From: Alnus glutinosa
Taxonomy: Eukaryota; Streptophyta; Magnoliopsida; Fagales; Betulaceae
Length of the DNA stretch: 64,000 nucleotides
Direction of reading: 5' to 3'
Assembly: GCF_958979055.1 (NCBI RefSeq)
Contig: NC_084891.1
Coordinates: 29,384,001-29,448,000, forward strand
Shown: positions 1-11,600 of the stretch, piece by piece
How the letters are laid out: every line of letters starts with the position of its first letter
Numbering within the stretch: the first letter of the stretch is position 1
Program-made: the position numbers and the translations under genes
The notes under the pieces: generated by a model
The model's input: the letters and a program-made list of their open reading frames with translations, nothing else
Told to the model about the DNA's origin: nothing
Database searches by the model: none

Positions 1-215
1 GAATTAAAAAAAAAAAATTGAAATCATGAAAACTAAGCACAAAGGGAACTACAAACGCAGCTGTCCAAATATAAATAGTATAAAAGAAAAAGAAATTACA
101 CTCCTCCAACGTCCTCTTGCGATTCTCGAAGCTTCTGTCGTTTCTATAAACAATTAATCACGTACAATAGCTAGCAAATATAATAATTTCATATTTCAAA
201 GCCTAAAAAACTCAC

Positions 216-2128
216 TGAGCAGCAGGCGCCCATTCACGGTACACAATGCCACCTTCTTCTCTGTTAAATCCAAATTTCAAATAACCTACAGAATGAAGGA
301 ACCAAATAGAGGGTTTTACACTGAAGAGGACACTACTAAGCATATCATAAAATTGGTCTAGTTATTGAACATAGGAAAGACATGAAGAGACTCAAGAGGC
401 CAATGGATAATCAATTTGAATAAAATAATAATAAAGAAAGAAAAAGAACCGATGCACTCGATGTGATGTTTTTAAGTGTACGCAGAAGTATATGTATCAA
501 ACCACCTTAGTGTATACATTTATTACAGGCACTTGTAAGTGAAGTATCAACTAATATGCTCTGTGTCCTATGTGCAAAAACCCAGCAATTTTGTGCATTA
601 GAAAATGTTGAGTGCTTATCGACAACTTTCCACGTAGAAAGTAAAGAGAAAGCGAAAAGGGAGCAAATTTCACATCAGATAAAGCTAACCACCTAGTGCA
701 AATTCCTCGAGACCTCCTTCATGTTTCTCAAGAAGGGTTTTCTGATCAATGTATCTCTTCACTCTACATGTGAAGTGATCTCTATATGGTTCCAAGCCTG
801 GATCAATCCTCAGGATACCAATATCATCTGTGTCTTCCTCAGAGGATGTCATTGTTGCACTGTCATCTGTTACAAGAGCTGAGATCGTGGAACTGTGCTG
901 CGCCTAGAGAAGAAAATGCACCAGATCACAGCTTATATTCGTGCAATAAACTCAAAAATAATAGTTTCACAGGAAGAATATCTTAACCTCCATGTGTAAT
1001 GAAAAAATGGTAAGGACCATACACAAGTACCAAACTTCTTTGAAATAAGAGAAATGCTAGGCTCTGATGCACAAAAATCCATGTTAGAAATGTTGAACGT
1101 ACCCTCCTGTATATTGAAATTCTTGATGGAAAAAGGAAGGTTGGGTGCTCAAGCAATTTTTGAGACCCACAGGCCACTCCAATTCGTTGTTGCTTGGCAA
1201 GATGTCGGTTATTTCTTGATGTCTGTAACAACAACCAAAATAAGTGAACCATTGATAATCCTTTTGAGCATATGGAAAAGACATAAAGGTGCACAAGCTG
1301 CATAATGTGAAATACCAGGCAAGAAAACTACAATACTGAAATGTAAGTATAATAGACTCACAAGTTTTTAGTATTCATAAGGTTTTATGATATGCAACCC
1401 CTTGTTCTATATACCCACAGCTAGAGTTAGGTATTCATTTGGATGATTTCTCAGTTTCTATGCACTTCTTTAATCTCACAAATTCAGTTATACGCTCATT
1501 ATAATGAACCAAATATATATATCCTGAAGAGAGAGGAAAGCTAATTCTTGGATGGGCTCAAGGCCCAAAACCAAGGCAATAGGATGATTCTAGTTCATTC
1601 AACTGATATAAATGACTCTTAAATATATCTTGCCATGCTCATATGGCTCTCACTCATCTAATTCATCCAATTTTTGTTATGAAGTATTTTCAGAGTTCTT
1701 TAATCCCAAAATAAAATTGCCAATTAAACAAACCCAGCAGAAGAACTACATTGCTACTTAAATTAAAATTACATCAACAATAACATAACAGAAAGAATCC
1801 ATTATTTTAATTAAACCCGCGATCAAATACATAAACAAGAGGCAACCAATTACATCAAATATGAGAAAGGGCACTGTTAGTCAAACTGATCAATCTAAAT
1901 CAGACAGGCCTTTACTAGAAACAATAGCATGATTTCTAGTATGAACTACATAGGCATCCATCTCACAGAATTCTAGCCACTCGTTTGCCACTCCCAAAGC
2001 AACAAGAACCATATTTTAATGGACAAGAACTTAAACAGTACGAGCAAATTTCAAACCTTGCTTGAAGAAGATGGTAAAGACCCAAGACGAAGAACAGATG
2101 TGGAATGAAAACCCAGAGAACCCATCAT
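216..2128 (-). CDS. SBE1: Starch branching enzyme I (1,4-alpha-glucan branching enzyme), N-terminal part, gene continues past left edge
   Basis: Minus-strand gene, four coding exons visible: 2057-2128, 1103-1222, 693-903 and 216-285; the rest lies left of base 1. All junctions are GT-AG and keep frame, giving about 158 residues. Exon 1 starts at the first of two adjacent ATGs (2128) and, with exon 2, gives a Ser/Arg-rich leader typical of a chloroplast transit peptide. Exon 3 encodes an acidic stretch and then the conserved pre-catalytic helix (IDPGLEPYRDHFTCRVKRY, KHEGGLEEFALG). Exon 4 encodes GYLKFGFNREEGG and YREWAPAAQ, the start of the CBM48 module. The 'LEPYxDHF' and 'NREEGGIVYREWAPAAQ' wording matches class I (SBE I/class B) rather than class II enzymes. 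The family makes alpha-1,6 branches in amylopectin in plastids. The catalytic barrel is outside the window. Confidence 0.93.
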
Positions 2129-2724
2129 CTTCCCCAACTCTCAGACTCTCTCTAGCTCACCATTTCACTCTCAGTCTGCTTGCACAATGCCAGTCTTTAA
2201 AGACCGTCAATCATAGCAAGTAGTCTCTATCAGAAACATCTGGGCCGCTGGCCTCTTGGCCCCACAATCACGCTGATCGCTATCCTTTTCTTCTCTATTT
2301 TATTTTCGTCCCGTACGATAGCGAAAGGAGACCCAATAAGCAAAGGATATGCTCAACGTACACCGCACCGCACTCGCCGTGATAATTAAGATTGGGAAAA
2401 AAGCCCGCTTCTTATTCGATACCGCCACGTGTACAAGAAGTTGTTGGTAATCTGTCGGCTGCCAATTCTGCGGAAAAGTCGTCACACCCAACGCTCAGGA
2501 TTCGATCAACGTTATTATTTGGTACGAGCAATCTCCTTTAGCCAATACTTCTTTTTCTTCTTAGAATAATGCCATTTGCAGAAGATATTTCTAAAAGTAG
2601 TACTGTTTTGTTTTTATTTCCCAAACTGGTGCTGATTATGACACAAGATGCCCATATTGGCAAGGAAAAAAACAAACATAAATAGGAGAAATGAAAAGGT
2701 GGCTACTAAGAGGGTGCTTGAGTA
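2129..2724. promoter_or_regulatory. 5' leader and presumed promoter of the SBE I gene
   Basis: Upstream of the SBE I start codon. A pyrimidine/purine-biased leader lies at about 2129-2190 (CT/GA runs on the minus strand), typical of a plant 5' UTR. I did not find a convincing TATA box. The region ends at the hAT-like insertion at 2725. Confidence 0.4.
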
Positions 2725-3611
2725 CAGGGGATGGCAAAATATTCGATTATCCTAATCGAACACTACTGAACTGAACTGGCCGTTGATTTTACTGACTAAT
2801 TTTGATTCAGTAATTGATATAAAATTTTGTTTTAAAAATCAGTTTGGTACTGAACTGCCCTTTAACCGACTTACTGAACCGCCCTTTAACCGACAAAGTA
2901 ACCGAAACGATGTCGTTTTCGTATGACAGAAATGACGCCGTTTCGTTTTATCTTTTTTTTTTTATTATTATTATTATTAAAATAACCAAACAACCAAAAA
3001 CAAAACAACGTTGTTTCATTACAATTGAAATGACGTAATTTTGAAAGATTATATATTCATCTCTTTCAACCAACCCTAAGATACATTCCTCATTTCGCAT
3101 TTTCCCTCCGCTTTTTGCATTTTCGCTGAATCGATGAACCCTAACCCTCACATTCAAAGTCGACATAGCTACCAGATACCCCCTCTCCCTTTGAAACTGA
3201 CGAAAATGAATAATTCACTGTTTCAATGGTTTGGTTATAAGGTTTGTGAAGTTGGCCTTGCTGGAATGAAGAGAAACAAAAATGACTAAAAATTCAAAAA
3301 ATCATGTACATTTCCTTTAAAATAAGCATGTAATGATATACAGCTTCTGACTTCGATATGTTGCATCTAGTAATATATGGTCAGTCAAGCAAGTTTAATT
3401 TTTCCTTGATTTGTTGTTTCTACAAGAAAAATTATGTATTTGTTGTTTCAGTTTAACTGATCGCATTAACTGACTTAATTGCTTTAACCAATAATTTAAA
3501 AATATAGTTTATCGGAATAAAGTCGGTGAATTTACTAGTTTAACAAACAAAATTGGTTAATCAAACTGAAAATCAACTTAACCAAACCGACTGAACTGAT
3601 GTCCACCCCTA
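2725..3611. mobile_element. Non-autonomous hAT-type element, 887 bp
   Basis: The left end reads CAGGGGATGGCA and the right end, reverse-complemented, TAGGGGTGGACA, so these are imperfect terminal inverted repeats. The flanks carry an 8-bp duplication with one mismatch: CTTGAGTA at 2717-2724 and CTTGAGAA at 3612-3619. 8-bp TSDs and (C/T)AGGGGTGG-like ends are hallmarks of hAT transposons. The interior is AT-rich with repeated ACTGAACTG/ACCGACT motifs near the ends and no transposase frame. It lies between the divergent SBE I and SmD3 genes. Confidence 0.8.
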
Positions 3612-4910
3612 CTTGAGAATTGGGATTGCATTTAGGAGGTTAAAAAGTAACTATGATACATTAAAAGTTGTCAGAAAAACTAAGTTTGTTTGGTAAAAAA
3701 ATTAAAAATAACTTATTCAACTTTTTTTACTTTAAAAAAGTCCAACAATGGGAAGCTTAAATCTGACTTCTTTGTTATTTCTAACTTTTTATACAGACAA
3801 ATAATTATTTTTCTTAACGCAATTTGAGATTGTGCTGAGGAGTTTAAAAAATGTTTCTAGTAAGGCTACACTTCTATTTGATAAAAAAAACCTTCAAACA
3901 CTTTTTTTTTTTTTCTTTGCGCCACTTCTATACAGTCATGGCAGAAAACAAGAATGCCAACATCATCAAATAACATTAATATAATAATATATTACATTTT
4001 TATCTCATTTTGTTAATTTGATATTGGCAATTAGTTTTTGATTTTTTTTTTTTTTTTTTTAATGAAGATTGATTCAATGGATAGTTGGCAGTGCTATGTC
4101 AAAAACAAAAAATAAAAATAAAATAAAAGTGTAGTGTATATAGCAAATTAAACAAATTGGACATATGATTTTTGTAAATATTTGATGTTAGACATTTTAA
4201 GTTCATATTTTTTGTATCATATGCAATATGATAAATTCATCTATTACTAGTATACATTTAATTTGTATTATATAAATGTATAAGCATTGCTTTAATAAAC
4301 AGGAACCAATCAAAAATCAATGTAAATATTGTAGAACTATGGAAATTTATTCAGAGGTTGTCAACCAAGCGAAAACTGTTATAATATTAAGAGCGTTTGA
4401 GATTGCGATTTCGTAAACAATAAGTACGATTTTAAACAAAATCGCTGAACATAAATTATTTGAAAACTACCTTTTTAAAAATTACGCTTTAAAAACACGT
4501 AAAATCCGCTTTTTAAAATCACAAGTAAGATGATATTTTTTTGAAAATGCAAAATTTTAATTTATGATTGTAAAAGCCAAACTATAATTTTACTAAACGT
4601 TTGACTATATTTTTAAAAATTATTTTTTTAAATAGTATATTTTTAAAATTACAAATCTAAACAGACACATACTGGTGCACTCTTTCCGCCCTTAAATTGT
4701 TAGCAGAAATTTTGATGAGGCGTTATCTTCGTCCTAATAACACATTGTCGCGCCAACAGCTAGAATCAAACTTTTTACATTCCAAAATTGCCACCATATA
4801 CTTTCCAAAATGATAACAATACCCCCGATCACTGTCCCGGTGCAATAGCATTAGCGCTATAAAATCAATTAAGAGTCCACAGTCAAAAACGTGGAGAGCT
4901 TGGGGGTTTA
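3612..4910. other. AT-rich intergenic region upstream of SmD3
   Basis: No coding potential seen. The region is AT-rich with homopolymer tracts (for example T runs near 3901-3915 and 4043-4060). Around 4380-4680, runs such as 'AAAATCGC' and 'TTTTTAAAAT' suggest an old degraded repeat, but no ends could be fixed. Confidence 0.5.
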
Positions 4911-4919
4911 TTAGGGTTT
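4911..4919 (-). promoter_or_regulatory. Telo-box near the SmD3 start
   Basis: TTAGGGTTT (AAACCCTAA on the other strand) lies 45 bp before the SmD3 start codon. Telo-boxes are common in the proximal promoters and leaders of plant genes for the translation, splicing and ribosome machinery, so the position fits this gene class. Binding is inferred, not shown. Confidence 0.55.
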
Positions 4920-4963
4920 TGCACAGAGCAACCGACCGAGCGAACGAGAGACGGAGAGACAAC

Positions 4964-6104
4964 ATGAGCCGGAGCTTGGGAATTCCGGTGAAGCTACTGC
5001 ACGAGGCCTCGGGGCACGTGGTCACGGTCGAGCTCAAGAGCGGAGAGCTCTACAGAGGTAGCATGATCGAGTGCGAGGACAACTGGAACTGCCAGCTCGA
5101 GAACATCACCTACACCGCCAAGGTACCTAAAACCCTAGATTTCGTTTCTCTAAATGTTTTTCCGATTCCGATTAGTTTTATTGTTCGATTAATTCTTGAA
5201 CACCCCAAAGGACACATTGTTAAACCCTAGTGCTGTTTGGTTGCTCGGGAATTTTTGGATTGGGAATCGATAAAATGCATAATAAAAAAGTATACTCACT
5301 GAGAAGATTTGGCCTTTTAGGCTCTGAATGCTTGGGTGATTTAAGATTTGGACTGGTGAAAAGATTCTATGCTCTGTTTGGTATAGTTTTTATATGGAAT
5401 AAGCAAACGGCGACACTGTTAGAGAAGCTCGTGCTATCCCGGAAGGGAATCGGCTATGTTGGTCTCTTTTGGTTTTTGGTCCAGAAAGAAATATGCTATT
5501 TCTAATTTAATGTCTGCTAAAAGCCAGCCTAATTTGCACGCTAACCGTTGTATTATTGTATTGAAAAGGAGATAATAAATTGTTCAAGAACTAAGTTAGG
5601 ATAATGGAGAAAAGAATCCTTCAAGTTATTTCAAGAGAGCCCTTTAGCCTCTTTCTTATTTTCTTCGATCGTTTTCTTTTCTTTCTTTCTTTCCTCTTTT
5701 TTCTTTTTTTATTTTATTTTATTTTATTTTATTTTTATTTTTAATTTCTCATAGTTCCTGGGGTTGTGTTTCATAAACCGTACGAATAATGTTGAATATA
5801 TTTTTCTTGGCTAATTCATTTCATTAGACATCATAGTTCTATTAGGTCATACTCTTTACTTTCACAGGTCATGAATTTGAATGATTAAGAAGACTAGAGC
5901 TTCCTTTATATGCATGGATGGTGTCTTTGGAAAAATATATGCATTTAATGTTGATTGTGAAATTTGACTTCATAAGTTACTGTTATACTTCCTTTAGATT
6001 AATCTCTATTTCTTGTTATGCTTAATTATCGCTGGATAACAAAGTTTGGTCAATTTAAAAATGGGAGTGGTATTTGCACACAAGCAGGCAGGGGAGATCA
6101 CAAA

Positions 6105-6171
<67 letters not shown>

Positions 6172-7359
6172 ATTGGAAAAGTGAAATGAAATATAAATTA
6201 AGATGTTTTACAAATGTGGTTGAAATGCTTGTCAGGTGATCCTTCTCAGTGCCACTGGTATTGACATAGAAGTAAACTCATACCAAATGTTTCTGTCTTT
6301 TAAAAGTTTTATAAGTCTGTTACTTATCAAAAAAAAAAAAAAAAGTTTTAGAAGTCTGTTGTTCCTGGTTCGATGATGGTTTTTTATTTATTTTTTAAAT
6401 ATTTTGTGAAAAAATCAGATGTTCGGTTTCTGGTTCTTATTGAGTCACTCCTTGCTTATAGCTTGAATAGTTATTTAGGTTATTATTTCTGCTGTTTACA
6501 TTCTTATTCTCATTTTTGCGATTGTTGCTCATTATTGTTGACACATCCACAGGATGGGAAGGTCTCACAACTTGAGCATGTCTTTATTCGAGGCAGCAAA
6601 GTGAGGTATCTAAATCATATGTTGTTTGATAAAAATTTCTGAATTATATGTTCCTTCAGTCACTTTTGTTGGCTACATGCAAACTGACTGCAATTCTTTG
6701 AAAATGTCGTGACATTTTAACAGGTTTCTGGTCATACCAGACATGCTGAAGAATGCTCCAATGTTCAAGCGCTTGGATGCCAGAATCAAGGTACCTTACC
6801 GTTTTGAAGTGATTAGTATCTCCTAAGTTGTACTTTGCTTTACTTTTTCTGACCTATGCTTTCTGAACCTCTTAAAGGGAAAGGGTGCAGCTCTTGGAGT
6901 TGGCAGGGGTAGAGCGGTTGCAATGCGGGCCAAGGTAATACTCTTCTGTATTTGGTTTGTTTACTGTAGTTTTCTCTCTAGCCAAATAACATCTTAGAAA
7001 TGAGGGTATGGTTTGAAACACTGATTTGAGATTTGTATTTATGAACTTAAATGAAACAAATAGTTTAGTGCCGCCTTCTAACTGCATGAATTGTCATGTC
7101 TGAGAAAAAGGGGAAATCCCTCTTAATTGCAGATTGCTACATTAATGGCGTTTCTTCTTTTTGGAATTTGAGCGTGTCTGGCTTAGACAGCAAAATACAT
7201 TGATATCATTGTTGTTGGTATACATAACCTGTTGCTTTCTCTTTTTTAATGGATTGGAATGGGTCCTGACTTCATATACTATTTTCTTTTCTACAGGCTC
7301 AGGCTGCTGGCCGTGGAGCACCACCAGGTAGGGGTGTTGTACCACCTGTTCGGAGGTAA
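4964..7359 (+). CDS. SMD3: Small nuclear ribonucleoprotein Sm D3
   Basis: Five exons: 4964-5122, 6553-6605, 6724-6790, 6878-6934, 7297-7359; in frame, 132 aa, the usual plant SmD3 length. The start is the ATG opening [17 protein letters not shown]; an upstream in-frame ATG at 4919 would add 15 residues not seen in the family. The Sm1 motif is in exon 1 ([35 protein letters not shown]) and the Sm2 motif in exons 2-3 ([19 protein letters not shown]). The tail holds [13 protein letters not shown] and [16 protein letters not shown], the RG-rich end that is arginine-methylated in SmD proteins. SmD3 is part of the heptameric Sm ring on U1, U2, U4 and U5 snRNAs. Intron 1 (1430 bp) carries an (AT)n microsatellite at about 6109-6159. 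Confidence 0.97.
6109..6159. repeat. (TA)n microsatellite in SmD3 intron 1
   Basis: A run of about 25 TA dinucleotides followed by a short (TGTA)n tail. Likely polymorphic; no other function seen. Confidence 0.9.
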
Positions 7360-8128
7360 TCAACCTCTGAGTGGTTTCTTGTCCTAATCATTCTAGACTT
7401 CTGTTGGTAGCCTGTGGAATCTTTAGATCCTTCTCTTGACATCCTCAAAATTTATGTAAAAGAATGAGTTTTTGTTTGGGAAAAAAGAAGGTGGAGAGTC
7501 TGGAGACCATATTTTCTGGATCTTGGACTGATCTCACTTTATTAGATGTATGCTATTGCAAATTACCTTCTATTATGTACTATTAAGTCTATTATTTATG
7601 TAAGTGAGTTGTCTTTCGTGTTTTGTGATTCTTTGTCTATCTCTATTTATCTTTCTTATCTATAAAAATTTAAGAAGAAAAAGATAGAAAACCTCGAGGG
7701 TAACGGCGGTCGCACAAATCAAAAGGACATTTTACATTCAGTAAACTTTTTGGCACAACTTTAGCCTCAGGGCGATTTTCATTTTGCTAGACGACTTACT
7801 TGGTTTGCTGGAGTTTTGTGGAACACGTTATTTAGCAACTTCTAGTGCACTCTATGATTTATAGCAATTTCTTTTAAGTATTTGAACTACTGGCTCCACT
7901 TCATCTAATCGAATTGTGGCAAACACTCGACGATACTTCTTTCTAACCAACATGAATTTGAATCCGTTTAGTCCTGAAATCGCAGGTGAAAAATGTGAGC
8001 TTTTAAAAAATATTATAGAAAATGTCCTGTTTGGAGTGGGTTTAAAAATATGAAAATATTACAGGCAAGAAATGCAATTTTAAAGACATGATTTTAATGG
8101 TCGTATTGCGTTTTTTAAAACCAGACCA
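7360..8128. other. SmD3 3' UTR and intergenic DNA
   Basis: The SmD3 3' UTR runs through the first few hundred bases. No clear single polyadenylation signal was chosen. Past about 7700 I see only AT-rich intergenic DNA with no coding signal. Confidence 0.5.
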
Positions 8129-8276
8129 CAGTGGCGGAGTCGGCATTGAGAAATTGGGGGGCCAAATTTAAAAAAAAAATAAAAAATAAAAAATAAAAAA
8201 AATAAAAAAAATTAGGGTGGGCAAAACTAAAAATATAAAAACAATTAGGGGTAAATTTTTTTAAGCTCCGCCATTG
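8129..8276. mobile_element. hAT-type MITE, 148 bp
   Basis: Terminal inverted repeats: CAGTGGCGGAG at the left, and CAATGGCGGAGC as the reverse complement of the right end. Flanking 8-bp duplication with one mismatch: CCAGACCA (8121-8128) and CCAAACCA (8277-8284). The interior is an A-rich run. The element sits between the 3' ends of SmD3 and the BTB gene. A related 'GGCTCCGCC' end is present near 23490-23503. Confidence 0.8.
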
Positions 8277-8649
8277 CCAAACCACAATTTTACTATACAC
8301 TCAAAACGACGTTTTATGAAGTAGTTATTTTCTTGAACAAAATGTTTTGAAACCCATTAAACCAAACAAACCTTTTGGTTGCTATCTTGGAAACCCTTTC
8401 AATGCACTAGTTTTATCATAAGATTTACTTAAGTTATCCGATGAGAATTTGGCTTATGTATTGGATTAGATGCTTTTCTTTTTGTTTGGCCGCATGCCCG
8501 ATGTAAAAGAAAGCCTCGAGTTTATTCTTGCTTTATTCGCATAACCAAGCAAATGTACATGATGATGGGGGCCGTTACGAATAAGAAAAGAAGGCTACAG
8601 ACGATAAGATACAAGCCACAAGCCACAGAGGCACGTACTTCCAGTCAAG

Positions 8650-11600
8650 CTAGTGGAAGTAACCATAAAGTTCTAAGAAGCAAATGCTGAAGTTCCAGGG
8701 GTTAGAAGCATCAGTGGTCGGGCTCGTAAGTAGAACCCTGAAGAATCTGAAAGGTAGGAGAGCGTTAGGTCCAACTATCGGCCACGATGCAAACTGCCCA
8801 GGTTTACACACTGTTTGATCATTCTCATGTATTCTCAAGTTTGTCCAAGTCTTCCCATCCAAAGAGCCCTGAAGATGCATAAGAGAGATATTCCAGTCAA
8901 TATTTCACCCACCACACCATTTTTGGAGAGACCTAAACAAAGAATGAGTAATGCTAGACCATTTTTGGAGAGACCTAAACAAAGAATGAGTAATGCTAGA
9001 CCGACGACTCTTTTACAGCTTTGCTAACACGTGCTAGCATGTGATTGAAGCCATGTTGTAAAAGAGTTGTAGGTCTAGCATTATTAAAAAAAAAAAAAAA
9101 CAGCAAAATATTGCTTCAATCCCGAAGATGGTATTTTACCTGGAGATTCCAAGATCTCATGTAAGCCCTTGAACCGTCCTGTCTCAAGGTGTAGTAGTTG
9201 CACATAAGCTGCACCAATGCCTCTTGCATCAGGATGTAATTAGACAATAACCATAATATCATGAGCAACCTAATGAAAGGAAGGCACTGAAGGAAAAAAC
9301 CATTATTTGACCCACGATTCGACTTCCAAAGATATAGTTTGATGCCAACAATTATTTAGGATGGTTTTAGGTAAAGGCGGGCCTAAAATTGGTACTTCCT
9401 AGTTATGTGATATCAAGTACCATGTCAATAATTGCCACTACATATACATTATCCTTGGCCCTTACAAAGAACCATGTTATGGACCTAGCTAAAACAGATT
9501 ACAGTGTTTCACAAATACATTCAGAAAACTCATTTGACCGTATGAATCCGCCCAACTATTTGAGCTGACAACAGAACAGCTCAGGCTATGGCTCCATTTT
9601 GATCACATCCTATTTATGTCTTTCCTCAACAACTCTTTTAAATTCCTTCTCTGTATTCTGCAAGAGGCCTTTTGGTGTAAATGCACATATCAAATAAACC
9701 CTAGAGTTCCCTTGTTTCTTTTGATTTTATCAGTTTCTTGGTATTTTTTATTTGTACTCTCCAAAGGTCCTCTTGTTTCCTAAGTCTGAGATTCAACCTA
9801 CCATTTTAATTTTGAAGGGCACAAGACTCACAGACAGGACCTTAATTCTCAAGTGTCAAGTCAGAAGGCTAAATTATGTTACAGACATTCATATTCAGGA
9901 AATTTGTGCATGGTTTTTGTTAGCTATTTGGTGACCATGATATAATCATATAAGACTTGATCAAAGTTTATGCTAAGATTTTATATGCTATTAAAAGCTT
10001 ATTCCATGAGTGATTATGATAATTCTTCTTCTACGGTGCCTGTAAGTGGAAACTTGAAGTAAAGCACACAACATTAGGTTTTATTACATAATTAAAAACA
10101 TTATATCCAAAGGTATGTATAAAACCTGATGGTCTTGGCCAATGTCAACTGCCCACCATGCACACCTATGTCCATCTTCCATCCGAGGCCCAGCAAATGA
10201 CGTTCCCTTTATATAGGAAAATACGTTTCAGTTTCCAGTTAAAGAAGCTTATGGTGCAACAACTTCTACAAAGTTTGGTTCATCATACCTGATAAGTTCT
10301 GGAGGCCAAAATCTTGGGATCAGTGTATCGTGAAGGGGGACTGCTGGCTGTAATAGTAATTCGCTGAAAAATTCAATTAATAAGGGATGAAAATCTGTAT
10401 TAAAAATACTCGGCCTATCAAGAACTTTATTTATTTATTTTTTTTTTATTTTTTTTTAAAAACCAAGAATAAGAGGCTGACAAAGAAATGAAGTATTAAG
10501 GGTTTCACCTTAGACAGAACGGGATTTACCCATTGATGTTTCCCATACGATGTGCCTGCAAAGTACAGAACTCCATAGCTGTCCCCATCACAGATGTACT
10601 GGAGCTCCTTATAACTAGATCGCCTATGTTGAAATCTTGCACTACAAAAGCAAGACCACTTTAGCTAACTCCTTTTTTAAAAATGTCTACAGAAAGAATA
10701 GTACCAAACTCATTGTCCTCTGCAACCATAGAAACTATTCTCTATCATGCGATATGGTTCTATCTTATGCATGGAATTTTACATTACAGAAGTAAGACCA
10801 TGCTAGAAAACTCCTATTTAAAAGTATCCATAAAAAGAATATTAGCCAAACTCTGTTCTCAGCAACCAAATAAACTGTTTTCCTTTATGCATTATCGCTC
10901 TACCCTTAGATAAAATGATAATTTATTCATTAGGAAAGGCCCCTACAGCAAGAGATCAGAAACCATTATCATGATACAACACTAAGATACTTTATACTTA
11001 CTTTTGATCATTTTCTAGCCCTGCCAATCCAAATTCTACATAATTGATGGCCTCCTTCACCTGGGACATTAACATATAAATAAGAAACAAAAATTCCATA
11101 TGCTCAACGAAAAGTATAATTAGTAAAAGAGAAATTAATAACTTACAAGATTATCAAAATTAAGAATATGCCTACTAATGCTGCTCTTCTCCAACTGCAA
11201 GATCAATACAAATGTAAGAGAAATCAAACTAAGGAATTACTATATTCAGTAGACTGGCTGATAAGTCTCTATATCAAGGGCCTACATACCTTCTTAAGTA
11301 AAGCACACAGAAGTAACGGAAATCGGACAAATCCTAACATGTGATGAACAGACGGAAGCCTTTCCCCGAAAAGGTGTCCAGGGGCTGAATTTATGATTAA
11401 ATCATCCACCACCTCCCACCCATAAAATTCCTTTGCTCTCAAGCCCCACATTAAGATTGCATTGAGAACTTTTTCTTCAGATGTTACTGTCAAATCTGGA
11501 TGCTGCAAAATCCCAAAACATATTATAAATCATATTATCAATTGATTTTTTGAAAGTACCAAAGTGTTTGGCATCCCATACTATCAGAGTAAGAAAAGAT

